From JBBWZH01 sp035544115 (lineage in GTDB: Bacteria > Actinomycetota > Actinomycetes > Mycobacteriales > CADCTP01), in the NCBI GenBank assembly GCA_963714145.1, contig OY970235.1, forward strand, positions 4,712,001 to 4,776,000: 64,000 nucleotides of DNA, given 5' to 3'. Shown one piece after another: positions 9,201-16,979 of this stretch. Position 1 is the stretch's first letter. Every line of letters begins with the position of its first letter. Under the pieces are notes generated by a model, which worked only from the letters and a program-made list of their open reading frames with translations, did not search any database and was not told the DNA's origin. The translations under genes were made by a program, and so were the position numbers.

Positions 9201-9620
9201 GCCCGGGACACCGGGAGCCACTACCACGAGGCCGAGCTGAGCTGCCGGCTCGCGGTCGTCCAGTCGCAGCTGGGCGATCCGGTCCGCGCGGGCGCCGACG
9301 CCGAGTACGCCGGTGTGCTCGCCCGGCGCGGCGAGTACCGGGTGATCGAAGGCCACGCCCTGACCGCCCTGGCCGCGATCCGGCTCCGCCAGGCCGACCA
9401 CACCGGCGCCGCCGCGGACGCCCGGCGAGCCGTCCAGACGTACCGGCAGACCGGCCACCGGCTCGGTGAGGCCCGGGCGCTGGTCGTGCTCAGCCGCGCC
9501 CTGCACCGGTCCGGCCGGGCCACGCCGGCGAAGCAGCGGTGGGCGCAGGCACTGACGATCTTCACCAGTTGTGGCGCTCCGCTGGCCGGGCCCGATCACG
9601 TGGCCGCCCTGCCGGGCTGA
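6264..9620 (+). CDS. AfsR/SARP-family transcriptional regulator with STAND ATPase and TPR repeats
   Basis: A 1118-residue regulator. In order: OmpR-like winged helix (about residues 8-90), bacterial transcriptional activation domain (95-245), NB-ARC ATPase with Walker A GTAGVGKTA near 319, helix-turn-helix-like ARC and winged segments containing the SWSY-type motif DWSYAALP and FHDLLRLYAAERA, a proline-rich linker with repeated AAGDP units (650-680) and a C-terminal TPR array (700-1090). STAND regulators of this kind switch on when a ligand or partner binds the TPRs. ATG 6264 is preceded by GGGAGGG; upstream in-frame codons look non-coding. It may control the catabolic operon just upstream, but no site was identified. 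Confidence 0.9.
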   Translation: MAETGFRLLLLGPLEAQVDGKVVAVPAGRPTVVLAVLGLAGGRPVATEALADRVWGDQLPQRVRPSLASLVLRLRRSLGVGVIETVPSGYRLDVAPEQVDLLQFRGLVRQAAAADPAAARALLDEALGLWRGEPLAGIRSEALERELPRLAEEWVGARQARIRLDLASGRYAEAVEPLRDLLARHPLREPFWQQLITALAGAGRHAEALEAYAELRVRLREELGADPSAELQRLHQTILTGTAAGPDVGPARPAPSAPAPAEHPRPGPGKPPDPAHRRRPAQLPAEAAGFIGRVRELRRLDALLDGDGAAPAAVAVITGTAGVGKTALALHWAHRVADRFPDGSLYVDLNGFALTPPVPPIEALGRLLRAFGLTGDQIPADVEDAAGLYRTLLAGTRTLVVLDNAAHPDQVRPLLPGSQSCFALVTSRDRLSGLVARNGAHRQPLDVLAPAEAVELLGRLVGADTVRSEADAVGELARQCGYLPLALRIAAANLTEHPDQTVAGYTFELAKRRLAALEVAGDEQAAVRAAFDWSYAALPAPARRLFRLLGLVPGQDLDVAAAAALAGDSAELVAGLLTRLVTAHVVEQRAAGRYGFHDLLRLYAAERADQEETEPDRDAALGRLLDHYIARVTAAAAVLYPTTLRLPPPTTAPPPTTPPADPAAADPPPGDPAAGDPAAGDPVTWLDTERPNLVAAVRHAAEQGPRPAAWRLADLLRMYFYLRMHLADWEAVATDGLTAASTDGDLRAQAAGHLSLALLRARQSRTETATDHYATALRLTREAGWLEGEATVLNNLGLVHAAVGRLRLATDCYEQALAIQRQLNRPSGVAAALGNLASLYYELGSLDLAADQAQQAISLYRAAGHRVGVAVVLAEHGETCRALGRLDAARDLLDRSLALSRELGNRVCEAESLHRLGSVRLDTGRYADADRLAHAALDLAREVHHRGLQVSALGVLAAVRAGRGEPAAAADLYQQARQMARDTGSHYHEAELSCRLAVVQSQLGDPVRAGADAEYAGVLARRGEYRVIEGHALTALAAIRLRQADHTGAAADARRAVQTYRQTGHRLGEARALVVLSRALHRSGRATPAKQRWAQALTIFTSCGAPLAGPDHVAALPG

Positions 9621-9653
9621 CCCGCGGCCAGCGCATCGCCGTGCTGACCACGG

Positions 9654-10607
9654 TCACCGGTTCAGCCCGGCCCGCTCACCCGGACGGCGGCCGGACGCCG
9701 GTTCCCGGGTGGCCCGGAGGCTGGCGACGATGGAGGTGGTGAGGGCCGCGGCGATCAGGCTGAGGGACAGTGCGATCGGGACCTTGTAGACGTCCAGCAG
9801 CAGCATCTTCACGCCGACCAGCAGCAGGATCGCGGCGAGGCCGATCTTCAGGTAGACGAAGCGGTGCATGAGGTCGGCCAGCAGGAAGTACATCGAGCGC
9901 AGGCCGAGGATGGCGAAGGCGTTGCTGGTGAAGACCAGGAACGGCTCCTGGGTCACCGCGAAGATCGCCGGGATCGAGTCGACGGCGAAGACGATGTCGG
10001 CCGTTTCGACGAGGACCAGTACGACGAACAGCGGTGTGGCCGTCCAGCGGCCGGCGCGGCGGACCCAGAACCGTTGGCCGTGGAAGTCGTCGGTGATCGG
10101 CACCAGCCGCCGGATCAGCCGTAGCGCCGCGGTCTGGCCGGGGTCGGCGTGGTCGTTGCGGTGCCGGAACATCCGGATGCCGGTGAGCACCAGGAACGCC
10201 CCGAACACGTACAGCATCCAGCCGAACCGGTGTAGCAGCGCCGCGCCGCCGACGATGAGCGCCGCCCGGAAGACCAGCGCGCCCAGGACACCGAAGAACA
10301 GCACCCGGTGCTGGTACGCGCGTGGCACGGCGAAGGACGTGAACAGCAGCGCGATCACGAACACGTTGTCGACCGCGAGACTCTTCTCGATGACGTAGCC
10401 GGTGAAGTACGCGCCGGCCGCGCCGCCGCCGTACCCGGCCCAGACGATGCCGCCGAAGGCGACCGCCGCGCCGACCCAGATCGCGCTCCAGGTGAGCGCC
10501 TCGCGGGGGGTGACGGTGTGCGCGCGGCGGTGTGCGAGCAGGTCGATGGCGAGCATGCCGAGGATCGCGGCGACCACCGCCGCCCAGGCCCAACTCGGGA
10601 CGTTCAT
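9654..10607 (-). CDS. TerC-family membrane transporter (Alx/MntX-like manganese exporter)
   Basis: A 317-residue polytopic membrane protein with about nine hydrophobic segments. The family hallmarks EKSLAVDNVFV and ADIVFAVDSIPAI carry the intramembrane acidic residues typical of TerC/Alx proteins, now regarded as manganese exporters or metal loaders for secreted enzymes. The ATG at 10607 is preceded by GGAGG. The riboswitch just upstream on the same strand supports manganese control. It is convergent with the AfsR-like gene, with 33 bases between the stops. Confidence 0.9.
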   Translation of the reverse strand: MNVPSWAWAAVVAAILGMLAIDLLAHRRAHTVTPREALTWSAIWVGAAVAFGGIVWAGYGGGAAGAYFTGYVIEKSLAVDNVFVIALLFTSFAVPRAYQHRVLFFGVLGALVFRAALIVGGAALLHRFGWMLYVFGAFLVLTGIRMFRHRNDHADPGQTAALRLIRRLVPITDDFHGQRFWVRRAGRWTATPLFVVLVLVETADIVFAVDSIPAIFAVTQEPFLVFTSNAFAILGLRSMYFLLADLMHRFVYLKIGLAAILLLVGVKMLLLDVYKVPIALSLSLIAAALTTSIVASLRATREPASGRRPGERAGLNR

Positions 10608-10640
10608 ACGCAGACCTCCAGCAGGCGAGCTTGTCGTCTG

Positions 10641-10742
10641 CCGTGGTCTCTTCACCCGCCAGTGGCGGGCCGGCGCGCCGGGCACCAGGGCAGGGCCTGG
10701 GCCGCGATGACGGCGCAACCGTGGGCGAATACTCCCCTCGGC
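10641..10742 (-). promoter_or_regulatory. yybP-ykoY manganese riboswitch
   Basis: Read on the minus strand, the leader of the TerC gene begins with GGGGAGTA, passes through GCGCCGTCATCGCGG, has a variable GC-rich hairpin and ends with GTGAAGAGACCACGG, about 35 bases before the start codon. These conserved blocks and their order match the yybP-ykoY class, which senses manganese and is commonly found before TerC/Alx genes. The ribosome site lies shortly downstream, so control could be translational or transcriptional. Confidence 0.85.
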
Positions 10743-10796
10743 GCGCTCCACACTACGTGGACCGGCCTCCCGATCGCAAATGCATGGCCCGCTATT

Positions 10797-10815
10797 ATTG
10801 CCGGACCACGGCAAT
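10797..10815. promoter_or_regulatory. Inverted repeat in the TerC / PucR divergent promoter region
   Basis: ATTGCCG and CGGCAAT form a perfect 7-base inverted repeat around the spacer GACCA. It sits about 30 bases before the PucR-type gene and 55 bases beyond the riboswitch. A closely related repeat lies just after that gene, so this is more probably a protein-binding site than a chance hairpin. Confidence 0.5.
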
Positions 10816-10845
10816 GAAGGTGGTTCTCCTGATGAGCTGGGCGTG

Positions 10846-11961
10846 ATGGCCGGGCCGGTGGACTGGGCTGAGGTCGCGGCGGCGGCGGCCACCGAATCGG
10901 GCAGCCCGGGCGCGGAGCTGCTCGGCGACTTCCTGCCCCGGCTCGCCGAGGCCAGCGGCACCGGCAACCGGATCGGCCTGGCCGACCTGGCCCGGTTCCG
11001 TGCGCTCGGCGCGCAGGCGGCCGATCAGGGGGTCGCCTTCGCCACCGTGATCGACCTGTACCTGTCGGCCGCCTGGCGCGCCTGGCGGCACCTGCCGCCG
11101 GTCGCGGCGGACGACCCGGAGGCGATCCGGCGGGCCGGCGAGATCGTGCTGCACGCGGTGGACGACACGGTCGTCGCGGTCGGCGACGGCCACGCGGCCG
11201 CCCGCCGCGCCGCGGTACGGCTCGAGGTGTCCAACCGCCGCGAGTTCGTCGACGACCTGCTCACCGGCACCGGCGACCCGATGCAACTGCTCGACCAGGC
11301 CGAGGGGTTCGGGCTCGACCTGGCCGGTTCGCACGCGGTCGCGGTGGTCCGCGGCGCCCGGCCGATCCAGGACACCAGCCCGCGCCTCGCCCAGGCGACC
11401 GCCGCCCTGATCGCCGCCGGCAGCAGCGACTTCCTGATCACCACCCGGCACGGCGCGCTGGTGGCGGTGCTGCCCGGCACCGCGCCGGTCGAGGCACTCC
11501 CCCGCCAGCACCAGGCCACCGTCGCCGTGGGACGCACCCATCCCGGCGCCGCCGGAGTCACCAGGTCCTACGAGGAAGCGCTGGACACGCTGGACCTGGC
11601 CGACCGGCTCGGCCTGCGCGACCCGGTCGTCCGGGCCGATCAACTGCTGGTCTACCGGGTCCTGATCCGCGACCGCGAGGCGATCACCGACCTCATCGAC
11701 GCGGTACTGGAGCCGCTGCGATCCGCCCGCGGCGGCGCCCGGCCACTGCTCGACACCATCGACGCCTACGTCGACAGCGGCGCCGTCGCGACCATCGCCG
11801 CGCGCCGGCTACACCTGTCCGTACGGGCCGTCACCTACCGGCTGCGCCGCATCCACCAGCTCACCGGCTACCAGCCGACCCGCCCGCAGGACCGGTTCGT
11901 GCTGCACGCGGCGCTGCTCGGCGCCCGCGCCCTGGGCTGGCCGGACGACCCACCCCCGTAG
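10846..11961 (+). CDS. PucR-type transcriptional regulator (CdaR-like, C-terminal HTH)
   Basis: A 371-residue regulator. The C-terminal helix-turn-helix (about residues 305-365) reads LLDTIDAYVDSGAVATIAAR then LHLSVRAVTYRLRRIHQLTG, the classical PucR/HTH_30 pattern. The central part (about 130-290) fits the GGDEF-like ligand domain of the family, and the N-terminal 120 residues are a helical bundle (RsbT-antagonist-like). The start is ATG 10846 or GTG 10843; the in-frame region upstream spans the inverted repeat and is not coding. Probably autoregulated and possibly acting on the small gene downstream through the paired repeats. Effector unknown. Confidence 0.85.
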   Translation: MAGPVDWAEVAAAAATESGSPGAELLGDFLPRLAEASGTGNRIGLADLARFRALGAQAADQGVAFATVIDLYLSAAWRAWRHLPPVAADDPEAIRRAGEIVLHAVDDTVVAVGDGHAAARRAAVRLEVSNRREFVDDLLTGTGDPMQLLDQAEGFGLDLAGSHAVAVVRGARPIQDTSPRLAQATAALIAAGSSDFLITTRHGALVAVLPGTAPVEALPRQHQATVAVGRTHPGAAGVTRSYEEALDTLDLADRLGLRDPVVRADQLLVYRVLIRDREAITDLIDAVLEPLRSARGGARPLLDTIDAYVDSGAVATIAARRLHLSVRAVTYRLRRIHQLTGYQPTRPQDRFVLHAALLGARALGWPDDPPP

Positions 11962-11969
11962 CCACCACA

Positions 11970-11986
11970 TTGCCGGGCCCCGGCAA
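11970..11986. promoter_or_regulatory. Second copy of the TTGCCGG inverted repeat
   Basis: TTGCCGG and CCGGCAA flank GCC, eight bases after the PucR-type stop and about 80 bases before the next small gene. It shares TTGCCG/CGGCAA with the repeat at 10797-10815. It could be an operator for the small gene or a weak terminator; no T-run follows. Confidence 0.45.
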
Positions 11987-12068
11987 CCACGACGCCACCG
12001 ACTCGTCCGGCCGGACAGTGCCCGAACGGCCCCCGGCCCGGCAGGGTGGGTGGTGGAAGGAGGCCCAC

Positions 12069-12224
12069 ATGCGGTCAATGACGAAGCTCACCGAGTTCAT
12101 CCGCGGCCCGCGCGGGCAGCAACTGATCCACAAGGCCCAGCGGTACGCCGCCAAGCCGGAAAACCAACGCAGGATCGCCCAACTACGGGCCCGGCTCGCC
12201 GCACGACGCAAGCCGCCGCACTGA
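12069..12224 (+). CDS. Small basic protein of unknown function
   Basis: A 51-residue cytoplasmic protein that is strongly basic, with a run of arginines near its end (RARLAARRKPP) and no membrane segment. A strong AAGGAGG site is 5-6 bases ahead of the ATG, which argues that the gene is real. It begins with MRSMTKLTEFIRG; the small size and basic tail would fit a nucleic-acid or partner-binding peptide, but no function is recognised. The related inverted repeats around the regulator upstream suggest co-regulation. Confidence 0.65.
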   Translation: MRSMTKLTEFIRGPRGQQLIHKAQRYAAKPENQRRIAQLRARLAARRKPPH

Positions 12225-12236
12225 CCACACCCCAAC

Positions 12237-12271
12237 GGGAGTCCGCCGGTGACCGCACCCGGCGGGCTCCC
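12237..12271 (+). terminator. Hairpin terminator between convergent genes
   Basis: GGGAGTCCGCCGG pairs with CCGGCGGGCTCCC (12 of 13 Watson-Crick, one G-U) around a 9-base loop. It follows the small protein by 12 bases and precedes the convergent arginase-fold gene. No T-run, as is usual in actinomycetes. Confidence 0.7.
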
Positions 12272-12308
12272 ATCCAACGCTCAGCCCGACTCCACCCGCA
12301 CCGCCTGG

Positions 12309-13040
12309 TCAGTTGATGAGCAGGTCCAGCAGGTGGGCGCGGGTGGCGTCGAGGGTGGGGTCGTCGGTCGGGTGCCAGGGGCAGGCGATGTGCAGCGCCA
12401 CGGCCCGGTCGGTGAGGCGCCGGACCGCGGCGATGACGTCGGTGGCGGACGGCCCGCCGGGTGCCGGGAACATCAGGCCGGGCAGTTCGGCCGGGTCGAC
12501 CACGTCCAGATCGACGTGCACGATCAGGGGCCGGCCGCCGAGCAGGTCCGGCCCGACCTCGGCGACCGGGATCCGGCGTACCGCGCTGGCGGCCAGCCAC
12601 TCCTGCTCCGGCGGGTCCAGGTCGCGGGCGTCGACCAGCACCGCCGCGTCCTCGGCCAGTGGTCGGATGCCCAGCCGCCCGGTGAGCGCGTCCGGGTCGC
12701 CGCCGAGCACCATCCGCAGCGCCATCCCGCCCAGGTAGCCGGACGCGGATGACGCGATCGTGTGCGCGTCCCCGTGCGCGTCGAACCACACCAGCCCCGG
12801 GTCGACCCCGCCGCGCTGGATGCCGGACAGCGTGCCCAGCAGCACCAGGCAGTCACCGGACACCACGGTCGTGTCCCCGGCGACGACCGCGTCCGCGACC
12901 GCCCGGTGCAGCGCCGCGATCCGCTCCCACCGGTCGCCGTCCGGCAGCTCCGGCGCGAGGCCGGTGGCGCCCGCGGGGACCGGGATCGTGCCCGGCTCCA
13001 GTTGATCGTCCTGGTGGTACGGGAGAACGACGACGCCCAT
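12309..13040 (-). CDS. Arginase/agmatinase/formiminoglutamase-fold protein
   Basis: A 243-residue ureohydrolase-fold protein. The binuclear manganese ligands are visible: FDAHGDAHT (DAHxD) and HVDLDVVDP (DxDxxDP), with SGDCLVLL where many members have GGDHS. Members hydrolyse guanidino compounds to urea or a related product. It is shorter than classical arginases (about 300), as is common in the actinobacterial branch. ATG 13040 is used; a GTG nine bases earlier is also possible, and neither has a strong ribosome site. The altered first metal motif makes the substrate, or even activity, uncertain. Confidence 0.78.
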   Translation of the reverse strand: MGVVVLPYHQDDQLEPGTIPVPAGATGLAPELPDGDRWERIAALHRAVADAVVAGDTTVVSGDCLVLLGTLSGIQRGGVDPGLVWFDAHGDAHTIASSASGYLGGMALRMVLGGDPDALTGRLGIRPLAEDAAVLVDARDLDPPEQEWLAASAVRRIPVAEVGPDLLGGRPLIVHVDLDVVDPAELPGLMFPAPGGPSATDVIAAVRRLTDRAVALHIACPWHPTDDPTLDATRAHLLDLLIN

Positions 13041-13079
13041 ACCGGCCACGCTACGTGAGCCCGGCCGGGTTCCGTCCGG

Positions 13080-14174
13080 TCACCCGTCCTGACGTCGGGT
13101 CGCCGCGGATGCGGCGGCGGGCGGGACGTGGCGGACCCGGTTCCACCACAGCGACAGGCCGACCGCGGCGGCGATCAGCAGTCCGCCCAGGCCCGAGAAC
13201 CACGCGGCGAGGTCCTTGTCCTCGTGCGTGACGGTGATCGTGCGGGGCAGGTCGGACAGCGCACCCTGGAGCTGGTCGGCGCTCTGCGCCTTGTAGAACC
13301 GGCCGCCGGTGGTCGCGGCGACCTGCTTGAGCGTGTCGTCGTCGGCGACGAGCGGGCTCCGGCCGCCGGGGCCGCCGCCGAAGCCGCCGCCCCGGCCACC
13401 GCCGAAGTCCCCGTCGCTGAGCTGCGAGCTGGCGCAGACCGACGGCGCGGGCTCGGTGGTGCCGAAGCCGATCGTGTAGACCCGCACGCCGCGGGCCGCG
13501 GCCATGTCGGCGGCAGTGCTGGGCTCGACGCCCTGGGTGTTCGCTCCGTCGGTCAGCACGACGATGGTGCTGGCCGCGTAGTCCGACGGGCCGGAGCCGG
13601 CCGGGACGTCCACCCCGGTCGGGCTGACCGACGGGTCGATCTCGGCGATCGCGTCGAGCGAGGTCAGGATCGCCTGGCCGATGGCGGTGCCGCGGGAGGT
13701 CGTCAGGCCTTTCAGCGCGGTCAGCAGGTCGTCGGTGTCATCGGTCGGCGGCACGATGAGGCCGGCCGCCGCGGCGAACGCCACCAGGCCGATGCGGGCG
13801 TGCGAGGGTTGGGCCTTGATGAAGTCGGCCGCGGCCGCCTGCGCGGCGGTCAGCCGGTTGGGCTCGACGTCGGTCGAGCACATCGACCGGGAGACGTCGA
13901 GGGCGAGCAGGATCGTCGTCGAGCTGGACGGGACCGCCACCGACGCCTGCGGCCGCGCCGCGCCGACACCCAGCACCAGGAGTCCCAGCACGAGCAGGGC
14001 AGCGGGGACGCGCCGCCGCCACGAGGTGCGGCCGGGCAGCGCGGTGCGGACCAGCGCGATCGAGGTGACCCGGACGGCGGCGCGGCGCTTGCGGCGCCGG
14101 GACCACCAGGCGATGCCGAGCAGGACCGGCCCGGCCAGCAGCGCCGCCAGGGCCCACGGCCACGCGAGCGACAT
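13080..14174 (-). CDS. VWA-domain membrane protein (BatA/BatB-like), distal copy
   Basis: A 364-residue protein with an N-terminal pair of membrane segments, a von Willebrand A domain (about residues 85-310) and a C-terminal membrane helix (about 325-345). The metal-ion-dependent adhesion site is intact: DVSRS, a conserved threonine region and LTDGAN. A glycine-rich loop (GGGRGGGFGGGPGG) lies late in the domain. It starts at ATG 14174, sharing one base with the stop of the preceding gene (TGATG), and is the last gene of the MoxR operon. Such proteins are thought to be assembled or remodelled by the MoxR ATPase at the membrane. Confidence 0.87.
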   Translation of the reverse strand: MSLAWPWALAALLAGPVLLGIAWWSRRRKRRAAVRVTSIALVRTALPGRTSWRRRVPAALLVLGLLVLGVGAARPQASVAVPSSSTTILLALDVSRSMCSTDVEPNRLTAAQAAAADFIKAQPSHARIGLVAFAAAAGLIVPPTDDTDDLLTALKGLTTSRGTAIGQAILTSLDAIAEIDPSVSPTGVDVPAGSGPSDYAASTIVVLTDGANTQGVEPSTAADMAAARGVRVYTIGFGTTEPAPSVCASSQLSDGDFGGGRGGGFGGGPGGRSPLVADDDTLKQVAATTGGRFYKAQSADQLQGALSDLPRTITVTHEDKDLAAWFSGLGGLLIAAAVGLSLWWNRVRHVPPAAASAATRRQDG

Positions 14175-15127
14175 CAGACCAGCCTTCCTGTGCGCAGGAC
14201 GGTGAGCACCCCGCCGGCCACCAGCAGCAGCACGGCGAGCCCGGTGGCCGCGCCGGCCAGCGGCAGGTCCTCGCGGGAGGTGGTCAGCCGCAGGTCGATG
14301 GTCGAGGCGACGCCGTCGAGCTCGGACGCCTGCGTCGCCGGGTGGTAGGAGCCCCCGCTGGTGGCCGCGAGGGTCTTCAGCGTGTCCTCGTCCAGGGCGG
14401 TGTGGACGCGGTAGCCGTCGACCTCGACGGTCGCCCCCTCGACGGTGCCGACGCCGACGGTCTCGATGTGCACGCCGGCCTGCTCGGCGGCCGCCGCGGC
14501 CGCCGCCGTGGCGTCCGCATCGGCCTCGTCCTCGCCGTCGGAGAACAGCACGATCGTCGCGGATCCCCAGTAGCCGATGTCCGGCACGGTCCCGTCCTTG
14601 CCGACCGAGACGTTCTTGCCGGTGATGGCCGACAGCGAGGTGAGGATCGCGGCCGCGAGCGAGGTGCCGCCCGATACCCGCAGCCGGTTGATCGCGGCCG
14701 CGGCGGCCGCGTGGTCGGCACCCGGTCGGTTGGTGGTGAGCGCGCCGTTCTGGAAGGCGACCACGCCGATGTCGACGCTGCCCGGCTGGGCGTCCACGAA
14801 CGCGCCGGCCGCCTTCTTCGCCGCGTCCAGCCGGGTCGGCGCCACGTCGGTCGCGGCCATGCTGTTCGACACGTCCACCGCGAGGATGACGGTCCCGGCC
14901 GCGCGGACGACCGGCACCGAGGCGGCGGGACCGGCCGCGGCGACGGCGAGCACGGCGAGCCCGGCGAGGCTGAACCAGAGCCCGGCGGGGGTCCGGCCGC
15001 GGCCGGCCGCCACTCCGGCCGCGGCCAGGGCATCCCGGCGCCGGCGCGCCGCGATGACGGCGCCGGCGACCAGCGCCGCCACGACGGGGACGCCGAGGGC
15101 CAGCCACCAGGGCGCGGCGAACCTCAT
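14174..15127 (-). CDS. VWA-domain membrane protein (BatA/BatB-like), proximal copy
   Basis: A 317-residue paralogue of the next gene downstream, with an N-terminal membrane helix, a second hydrophobic stretch near residue 50, a VWA domain with DVSNS and FSDGED metal-site motifs, and a C-terminal helix. The ATG overlaps the stop of the DUF58 frame (ATGA), so translation would normally be coupled to that gene, which appears frameshifted here. Both VWA copies keep the full metal site, so they are likely to bind partners in the same way. Confidence 0.85.
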   Translation of the reverse strand: MRFAAPWWLALGVPVVAALVAGAVIAARRRRDALAAAGVAAGRGRTPAGLWFSLAGLAVLAVAAAGPAASVPVVRAAGTVILAVDVSNSMAATDVAPTRLDAAKKAAGAFVDAQPGSVDIGVVAFQNGALTTNRPGADHAAAAAAINRLRVSGGTSLAAAILTSLSAITGKNVSVGKDGTVPDIGYWGSATIVLFSDGEDEADADATAAAAAAAEQAGVHIETVGVGTVEGATVEVDGYRVHTALDEDTLKTLAATSGGSYHPATQASELDGVASTIDLRLTTSREDLPLAGAATGLAVLLLVAGGVLTVLRTGRLV

Positions 15128-15994
15128 CCGCGCCGCCACCGGGTGGCCGCGACGACCTCGACGAGCGAGTCCAGCACGTCCCGGTCGGTGCCGACCCGGT
15201 GCAGCGGGACCCCCGCCCGGCGCATCCGCCCGGACAGCACGGCGTCCCGCTCGTCGACACCGTCCCGGAACCGGCTCCGGAACAGCGGGTCGGCGGAGTC
15301 CACGATCAGCTGCTCGCCGGTCTCGGCGTCCTCGACGACGACGAGGCCCACCTCGGGTAGCTCGTCGTCGGCGGCATCGATGACCCGCAGGGCCACCACG
15401 TCGTGCCGGTGCACCAGCCGCAGCAGCGGCCGATCCCAGTCGCCGGTGCCGATGAAGTCGGAGACCACGACGATCGAGCGAGCGGCGCCGCGCCAGCGAC
15501 GCGACGGCGTCGAGCATCACGGCGAAGTCGGTGGTGACGGCGGCCGGGGTGGCGGCCCGCTCCAGCTCGTGCCCGATCCGCAGGGCGTGCCCGCGACCGG
15601 TGCCCGGCGGCACGACCCGGGTCGCCGCGCCGTCGTGCAGCACGGCGCCCACCCGGTTGCCGCCGCGGCCGAACAGCCGGGCCAGGCTCAGCGCCAGCTC
15701 GCCGGACACGGCCCGCTTGGCGGCGACCGCCATCGACGCCGACCGGTCCAGCACCAGCCACGCGGTCAGCTCCCGGTCCTCGGTGAACTGCCGCACCTGC
15801 GGCTCGTCCAGCCGGGCGGTCGCGTTCCAGTCGATGTGCCGGGCGTCGTCCTCCTCGACGTACGGGCGCAGCCCGGCGAAGTCCAGCCCCGATCCCCGGT
15901 ACGGCGTGCGGTATGCGCCCTGCATCCGCCCGTCGAGGCGGCGCAGCACCCGCCACTCCAGCCGGAGCAGCAGCCGGTCCGGTGCGCTCGCCAT
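15124..15994 (-). pseudogene. DUF58 protein with a one-base frameshift
   Basis: The frame from ATG 15994 encodes a normal DUF58 start, including RLDGRMQGAYRTPYRGSGLD and DDARHIDWNATARLDEP, and a VWA-like DRSASM. Around 15470-15490 the sense switches to the next frame, which continues with VVVSDFIGTGDWDRPLL and runs to a stop at 15124 that overlaps the next gene. The span is 871 bases, one more than a multiple of three; removing one base gives about 289 residues, the usual family length. This is either a genuine frameshift or a sequencing error in a GC-rich run (CGGCGCCGCTCGC). DUF58 proteins are standard partners of MoxR. Confidence 0.8.
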
Positions 15995-15998
15995 CGGG

Positions 15999-16979
15999 TC
16001 AGCGGTCCCGCAGCACGACGTCGGGCATCGCTACGGCGCGGAGCACCCCGGCGATCACGGTGTCCGGTTCGATGTCGTCGGCCAGCGCCTCGTACGACAG
16101 CACGAGACGGTGCCGCAACACGTCCAGGGCCAGCTCGCTGACCTCCTGCGGGAGCGCGTAGTCCCGGCCGCGCAGGAAGGCCAGCGCCCGGGCTCCGAGC
16201 ACGAGGGCGATCGACGCGCGCGGGCTGGCCCCGTACGTGACGTACCGGTCGAGGTCGCCGAGGCCGACGGTGCCCGGCGCCCGGGTGGCGGTCACCAGCC
16301 GGACCGCGTAGTCGACGACGGCCGGGTCGACGTACACCTCCTGGACCCGGGCCTGCATCCGAACGAGGTCCCCGGGCGTCAGCATCGCCTGCGTCGAGGG
16401 CGGCGGCTCCAGCGCGCGGCCGACGATGGCGTGCTCCTCCGGCGAGGTCGGGTACCGCACGACGACCTTCATCATGAAGCGGTCGACCTGCGCCTCCGGC
16501 AGCGGGTAGGTGCCCTCCGACTCGATCGGGTTCTGCGTCGCCATCACCAGGAACGGGTTCGGCATCGGGAAGGTCTCCCGCCCGATGGTCACCTGCCGCT
16601 CCTGCATCACCTCCAGCAGCGCGCTCTGCACCTTCGCCGGGGCCCGGTTGATCTCGTCGGCGAGCAGCAGGTTGGTCAACACGGGGCCGAGCGTGGTCTC
16701 GAACTCGCCGGTCTGGTGCCGGTAGACCCGGGTGCCGGTCAGGTCGGCCGGCACCAGGTCGGGGGTGAACTGGATCCGCTGGAACTGGCCGCCGATCGCG
16801 GCGGCCAGCGACTTCACGGCCAGCGTCTTGGCCAGCCCGGGCACGCCCTCGACCAGCAGGTGGCCACCGGCGAGCAGGCCGACCGCCATCCGCTCCAGCA
16901 GCACGTCCTGGCCGACGATCGTGCGCTTGACCTCGAACAGCACCTGTTCGAGCGGATGAATGCCGGGAGAGCTCGTCAC
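15999..16979 (-). CDS. MoxR-family AAA+ ATPase
   Basis: A 326-residue AAA+ chaperone. Walker A is GVPGLAKT near residue 40-50, Walker B LLADEINRAP near 105, sensor-1 ATQNP near 150 and an arginine-finger region EAQVDRFMMK near 170; the C-terminal lid ends in RHRLVLSYEA. Members remodel DUF58 and VWA partners. The start codon overlaps the stop of the protease gene by four bases, and the next gene begins four bases after its own stop, so all five genes form one operon. Confidence 0.92.
   Translation of the reverse strand: MTSSPGIHPLEQVLFEVKRTIVGQDVLLERMAVGLLAGGHLLVEGVPGLAKTLAVKSLAAAIGGQFQRIQFTPDLVPADLTGTRVYRHQTGEFETTLGPVLTNLLLADEINRAPAKVQSALLEVMQERQVTIGRETFPMPNPFLVMATQNPIESEGTYPLPEAQVDRFMMKVVVRYPTSPEEHAIVGRALEPPPSTQAMLTPGDLVRMQARVQEVYVDPAVVDYAVRLVTATRAPGTVGLGDLDRYVTYGASPRASIALVLGARALAFLRGRDYALPQEVSELALDVLRHRLVLSYEALADDIEPDTVIAGVLRAVAMPDVVLRDR

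Noticed and set aside
9621..9653. Small hairpin between the AfsR-like and TerC genes
   Set aside because: The pairing around ACCACGGTCACCGG is short and ambiguous, so it was not called a terminator.
15128..15260. Upstream extension of the VWA frame into the DUF58 region
   Set aside because: The 5' part of that frame is DUF58 sequence or shadow; separate starts with ATGA overlaps explain the region better.
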